From an uncultured Collinsella sp. (GTDB taxonomy: Bacteria; Actinomycetota; Coriobacteriia; Coriobacteriales; Coriobacteriaceae), in contig CABRYP010000049.1 in the NCBI GenBank assembly GCA_902475245.1, positions 1 to 7,764 of the forward strand: a stretch of 7,764 nt of DNA, given 5' to 3'. Shown here one piece after another: positions 5,723 to 7,764 of the stretch. Position numbers and translations under genes: made by a program. Position 1 is the first letter of the stretch. Every line of letters begins with the position of its first letter. The notes below the pieces were generated by a model. The model saw nothing but the letters and a program-made list of their open reading frames with translations, did no database searches and was not told where the DNA came from.

Positions 5723-6505
5723 CTACACGGCACCTTCCCCAGAGAACATCGTCTTCAGCGTGCCGAATATCAACCGCAGATCCTGGCGCAGGCTGCGATT
5801 CTCTATATAGTGAAGATCCAGCTCAACCATTTCGTTGAAGCCCAGGTGGCTGCGGCCCATTACCTGCCAAGGACCGCTGCAGCCGGGTTTTACCGTCAGG
5901 CGCTTCATGTCGTGCTCGCTGTACAGGGCAACCTCGCGCGGCAGGCCGGGGCGCGGGCCAATGAGGTTCATTTGGCCCAAGAACACGTTGATGAGCTGGG
6001 GCAGCTCGTCGATGCTGTGCTTGCGAATGAAGTTACCCACACCGGGAATAATGCGCGGGTCGTGCTTCATTTTAAACATGGGGCCAGTGGCCTCGTTTTG
6101 GGCCTGCAAGTCCTTGAGCATTTGGTCTGCGTTGGGAACCATGCTGCGGAACTTGTAGATCTTAAACAGGTAGAACGTGCCGTCTTTGCGCACGCGGCCC
6201 ACGCGCCACTGTGAATATAGGGGGCTGGCGCCCGGGCTCTTTATGCAAATGACCACGCTCAGAATTACCCCGGGAATAAAGAGCAACACCAGGGCTCCGC
6301 CGGCGGCGACAATGTCCACCGTACGCTTAACAACGCGGTAGAGCCTGTGCCCAAGCTCGGGCTTCACGCCGGAGTTGGCACCGCGCAGCATCTTGTACGC
6401 TTCTTCGTTTGTAAGGTAATCCCCCGCAGCACCGGCTGCGGCAGTGACGGAATTCGCCGTGGCGGCCGTGCGCGTCTCCCGCGCGCCCTGTGCCATGGTC
6501 ATCAT
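5723..6505 (-). CDS. Undecaprenyl-phosphate sugar phosphotransferase (bacterial sugar transferase family)
   Basis: This short monotopic-type phosphoglycosyl transferase (260 residues) starts glycan assembly by moving a sugar phosphate from a UDP-sugar to undecaprenyl phosphate. A polar, alanine-rich N-terminus (1-56) precedes KRTVDIV (60-66) and one hydrophobic re-entrant or membrane helix (about 64-88). The catalytic domain shows FKIYKFRSM (114-122), DPRI (149-152), SIDELPQ (164-170) with the Asp-Glu dyad D166/E167, LIGPRPG (181-187) and PGCSGPWQVMGRS (207-219). It lacks the large multi-spanning N-terminal region of WbaP-type enzymes. The frame is open to an ATG at 6661 inside the preceding gene, but I prefer ATG 6505, with GGAG 6 bases upstream; ATG 6502 and ATG 6496 are alternatives. 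Sixty-five bases separate it from the antiterminator gene. The sugar is not predictable here. Confidence 0.94.
   Translation of the reverse strand: MMTMAQGARETRTAATANSVTAAAGAAGDYLTNEEAYKMLRGANSGVKPELGHRLYRVVKRTVDIVAAGGALVLLFIPGVILSVVICIKSPGASPLYSQWRVGRVRKDGTFYLFKIYKFRSMVPNADQMLKDLQAQNEATGPMFKMKHDPRIIPGVGNFIRKHSIDELPQLINVFLGQMNLIGPRPGLPREVALYSEHDMKRLTVKPGCSGPWQVMGRSHLGFNEMVELDLHYIENRSLRQDLRLIFGTLKTMFSGEGAV
5955..5978. repeat. 10-bp inverted repeat with one bulge over the GPRP motif of the phosphotransferase
   Basis: GGGCCAA (5955-5961) pairs with TTGGCCC (5972-5978). TGA (5962-5964) then pairs with TCA (5968-5970), leaving a single unpaired T at 5971 and a 3-base loop. It covers residues 176-184, up to the start of the catalytic GPRP motif. 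Confidence 0.75.
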
Positions 6506-6509
6506 CGTA

Positions 6510-6522
6510 GGCTCCAAGAGCC
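6510..6522 (-). promoter_or_regulatory. Small hairpin covering the ribosome-binding site of the phosphotransferase gene
   Basis: On the minus strand GGCTC-TTG-GAGCC forms a 5-bp stem with a 3-base loop. Its right arm contains the GGAG placed 6 bases before the ATG at 6505. A purine run GGGGGAGGGG just upstream overlaps the left arm and could serve as a ribosome standby site. The effect on translation is inference and the stem is short. Confidence 0.35.
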
Positions 6523-6570
6523 CCTCCCCCAATACTTTTTGCCTTCGGTCGTCCGCTTGCGAGCTTGCAG

Positions 6571-7116
6571 CTAGGCGATCGCTCTTCTGTGATTGCGCAT
6601 GACGCGCTGCTCTTTTGAAAGCACGGCAAGGCCAACGCGAGTTGTTACGCGCCGGCCGCACAGGTCGAGCTCCAAATAAGCAGTGCTCTTGCGTCTGTTA
6701 ATGGTTTTGATAAGGCCTTCGTGGCCCAGCAGCGGACCCGCCGTCACTACGACCTGGTCGCCGTCTTTTAGGGCCTCGCTCATGGGCACTACGCGATCTC
6801 CCTTATGCGTAAAGCCGCCAATAAGCTGAACCTCTTCTTTTGCCAGCGGCACAAACTGACCGTCCTGGGATAACACCCGGGCAAAATCGTCCATGCGCAG
6901 CAGATACTGTTGCACGGTGCGGGGATCTGCCGTATCGCAGATCAGATAACCGGGAAAGAGCGGCTTGGTCGTGTTGACCCATTCGCCGTGTACCTTAATC
7001 TCGGTTTGAAATTGGGGATAAAAGAGCTCCTGCATGGCACCAACTGGCACCACACGCTCGATGCGCTCGCGCATTACGTCTTCGCGACCGTTAATGACCT
7101 GGATCACATACCACAC
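6571..7116 (-). CDS. loaP: Specialised NusG paralogue, LoaP-like transcription antiterminator
   Basis: The predicted 181-residue protein has the NusG layout. The N-terminal domain starts MWYVIQVINGRED and contains KPLFPGY (51-57), and a C-terminal KOW domain (about 118-167) includes GPLLGHEGLIKTINRRK and a closing VGLAVL. The INRRK segment and the VGL-type ending resemble LoaP, a NusG paralogue that makes RNA polymerase read through terminators in long biosynthetic operons, rather than housekeeping NusG, which usually sits beside secE and ribosomal genes. Being first in a glycan operon fits that role. I start it at GTG 7116: AAGGGGG is 8 bases upstream, whereas the GTG at 7125 would touch that site, and the shorter start gives the family's typical first residues. 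It probably controls the genes downstream of it, and perhaps itself; that is inference. The exact subfamily needs a profile search. Confidence 0.83.
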   Translation of the reverse strand: MWYVIQVINGREDVMRERIERVVPVGAMQELFYPQFQTEIKVHGEWVNTTKPLFPGYLICDTADPRTVQQYLLRMDDFARVLSQDGQFVPLAKEEVQLIGGFTHKGDRVVPMSEALKDGDQVVVTAGPLLGHEGLIKTINRRKSTAYLELDLCGRRVTTRVGLAVLSKEQRVMRNHRRAIA

Positions 7117-7124
7117 GAGCACCA

Positions 7125-7131
7125 CCCCCTT
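7125..7131 (-). promoter_or_regulatory. Shine-Dalgarno site of the LoaP-like gene
   Basis: AAGGGGG on the minus strand is 8 bases before GTG at 7116-7114. It overlaps the two upstream in-frame GTG codons (7125 and 7122), which argues against using them as starts. Confidence 0.6.
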
Positions 7132-7167
7132 GCTGTCTTACGTGTGGCTTACGGGGTTTGGGTATGG

Positions 7168-7193
7168 CTTCGCCAGGGCGCTTGTGCGCGAAG
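7168..7193 (-). promoter_or_regulatory. GC-rich hairpin in the operon leader
   Basis: On the minus strand CTTCGC (7193-7188) pairs with GCGAAG (7173-7168). A competing inner stem, GCGC-ACAA-GCGC (7189-7178), uses part of the same arm. If the promoter call at 7201-7229 is right, this would lie at the extreme 5' end of the transcript. It could protect the RNA or be a recognition site for the antiterminator encoded next. No U-run follows, so it is not an intrinsic terminator. Confidence 0.35.
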
Positions 7194-7200
7194 GCGCTCC

Positions 7201-7229
7201 ATATTCAAACCCTGAGCCCAGTTAGACAA
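7201..7229 (-). promoter_or_regulatory. Candidate sigma70-type promoter of the glycan operon
   Basis: On the minus strand TTGTCT (7229-7224) and GAATAT (7206-7201) are separated by 17 bases, the ideal spacing, and each matches the consensus at four of six positions. Transcription would begin near 7194, giving a leader of about 78 bases before the GTG at 7116. It was found by eye; no other pair in the upstream region looked better placed. Confidence 0.42.
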
Positions 7230-7764
7230 GCACGTGGCTCTGCCTCACCGTGAACGGTATGTATGAGTGCAGTTGCTAGAGACGCGGACGTGTATCGCAA
7301 AAATGACCGCGTCCCCAGCTGGCTGCGTGAGATCCAGTCAAGCGGGAACAAAACTGGACCGCACGCAAACAGCTGCAGGACTGCTGCGATTTGTCATGAA
7401 ATATCGATTCGAAAGAACAACTTGCACATAGACAAGAACAAAGTCATTCGATGCGATGCGCATGACGACGCTATTGGAGCTCGTGGTTTTTCTGGCACCG
7501 CCGTTACGGCCGGATGCTGATCGACCCTGTGCATTGCGGCTTGCTGGAGCCGTGAGCACAGTTGAACCCATGTAACGTTAGGTATCCTAGCACAGCAGGT
7601 GACCCATGCGTTTTGGGGTGTGTTGAGCAACATATTGTTTATTTGCCGTGGTTATGAGGGATATTGTGCCGCATTGCACACATTGCCGCAGGTTTATGGG
7701 GGTGTGTGGGTTGGTGAGCACTACCTGAGTTGTATTGCTGGCGGCGTGAATTGCTCTAACTATT
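7230..7764. other. Non-coding upstream region without a recognisable gene
   Basis: About 535 bases hold no frame with a recognisable protein. Short open frames exist on both strands (85 codons at 7263-7520 plus; 77 codons at 7338-7571 and 79 codons at 7394-7633 minus), but their translations match no family I know, they overlap one another, and none has a convincing ribosome-binding site. The region contains a 7-bp inverted repeat with a 19-base spacer (7281-7313), near-identical 13-mers in opposite orientation (7528-7540 and 7668-7680), and T/G-rich sequence with repeated TGAGCA. It is most likely the spacer and control region of the cluster. Confidence 0.5.
7281..7313. repeat. Inverted repeat GACGCGG - 19 bases - CCGCGTC
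   Basis: The arms 7281-7287 and 7307-7313 are perfectly complementary. The spacing is compatible with a dimeric regulator site or a weak hairpin. It lies 52 bases upstream of the candidate -35 box, so an activator or repressor site is possible, but this is inference. Confidence 0.35.

Noticed and set aside
4651..5838. A 395-codon open frame on the plus strand
   Set aside because: It is antisense to a clear GT4 gene, with no recognisable motifs.
6506..6661. A longer phosphotransferase starting at ATG 6661 inside the antiterminator gene
   Set aside because: The extra 52 residues are Arg/Ser-rich without family resemblance, and a GGAG site supports the start at 6505.
7263..7633. Short open frames of 77-85 codons on both strands in the upstream region
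   Set aside because: They overlap each other, lack convincing ribosome-binding sites and show no recognisable domain or composition of a real protein.
7117..7764. RfaH-type ops element upstream of the operon
   Set aside because: No match to the GGCGGTAG core was found on the minus strand. The NusG paralogue looks LoaP-like and would not use that site.
1..7764. tRNA, rRNA, CRISPR array or insertion sequence
   Set aside because: No cloverleaf, regularly spaced repeats, transposase motifs or terminal inverted repeats with target duplications were seen by eye.

Overview
This window is one end of a surface-polysaccharide (exopolysaccharide/capsule-type) gene cluster from an anaerobic, moderately GC-rich bacterium. 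Every gene I can support lies on the minus strand, so the locus reads from right to left. The gene set (a LoaP-like NusG paralogue leading a glycan operon, two 4Fe-4S enzymes, and frequent GTG/TTG starts behind strong Shine-Dalgarno sites) fits an anaerobic actinobacterium of the Coriobacteriia (Collinsella/Olsenella type) best. That placement is inference; an anaerobic Firmicute is not excluded.

Layout in the direction of transcription. About 650 bases at the right end (7117-7764) hold no convincing gene. They contain a plausible sigma70 promoter close to the first gene, a short GC-rich leader hairpin and some weak repeats. Then come a LoaP-like antiterminator (7116-6571), a short UndP-sugar phosphotransferase (6505-5723), two GT4 glycosyltransferases (5721-4618 and 4618-3335), a radical SAM/SPASM protein (3331-2195), a polysaccharide pyruvyl transferase (2122-1019) and an FrhB-family Fe-S protein (from 1014, running off the left edge). 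Gene junctions are a 1-base overlap or gaps of 1, 3, 4, 65 and 72 bases. No intrinsic terminator is visible between genes, so one long transcript is likely.

How the genes could work together: the antiterminator would keep RNA polymerase processive over the long operon. The phosphotransferase loads the first sugar phosphate on undecaprenyl phosphate, the two GT4 enzymes extend the repeat unit, and the pyruvyl transferase adds a ketal pyruvate to a sugar. The radical SAM and FrhB-like proteins are the unexplained part. They may carry out an oxygen-sensitive modification or a redox step on the glycan or its precursor, with unknown substrates. Flippase, polymerase and nucleotide-sugar genes are not in the window and would be expected beyond the left edge.

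The strongest unexpected signal is structural. Several long perfect or near-perfect inverted repeats lie inside coding sequence, and some share arms so that they form mutually exclusive hairpins. The extreme case is a 19-bp perfect stem with a GAAA loop (coding-strand sense) in the FrhB-like gene, flanked by two further tetraloop hairpins within 82 bases. The first GT4 gene has a 24-bp perfect palindrome and a 13-bp stem that continues past one mismatch.
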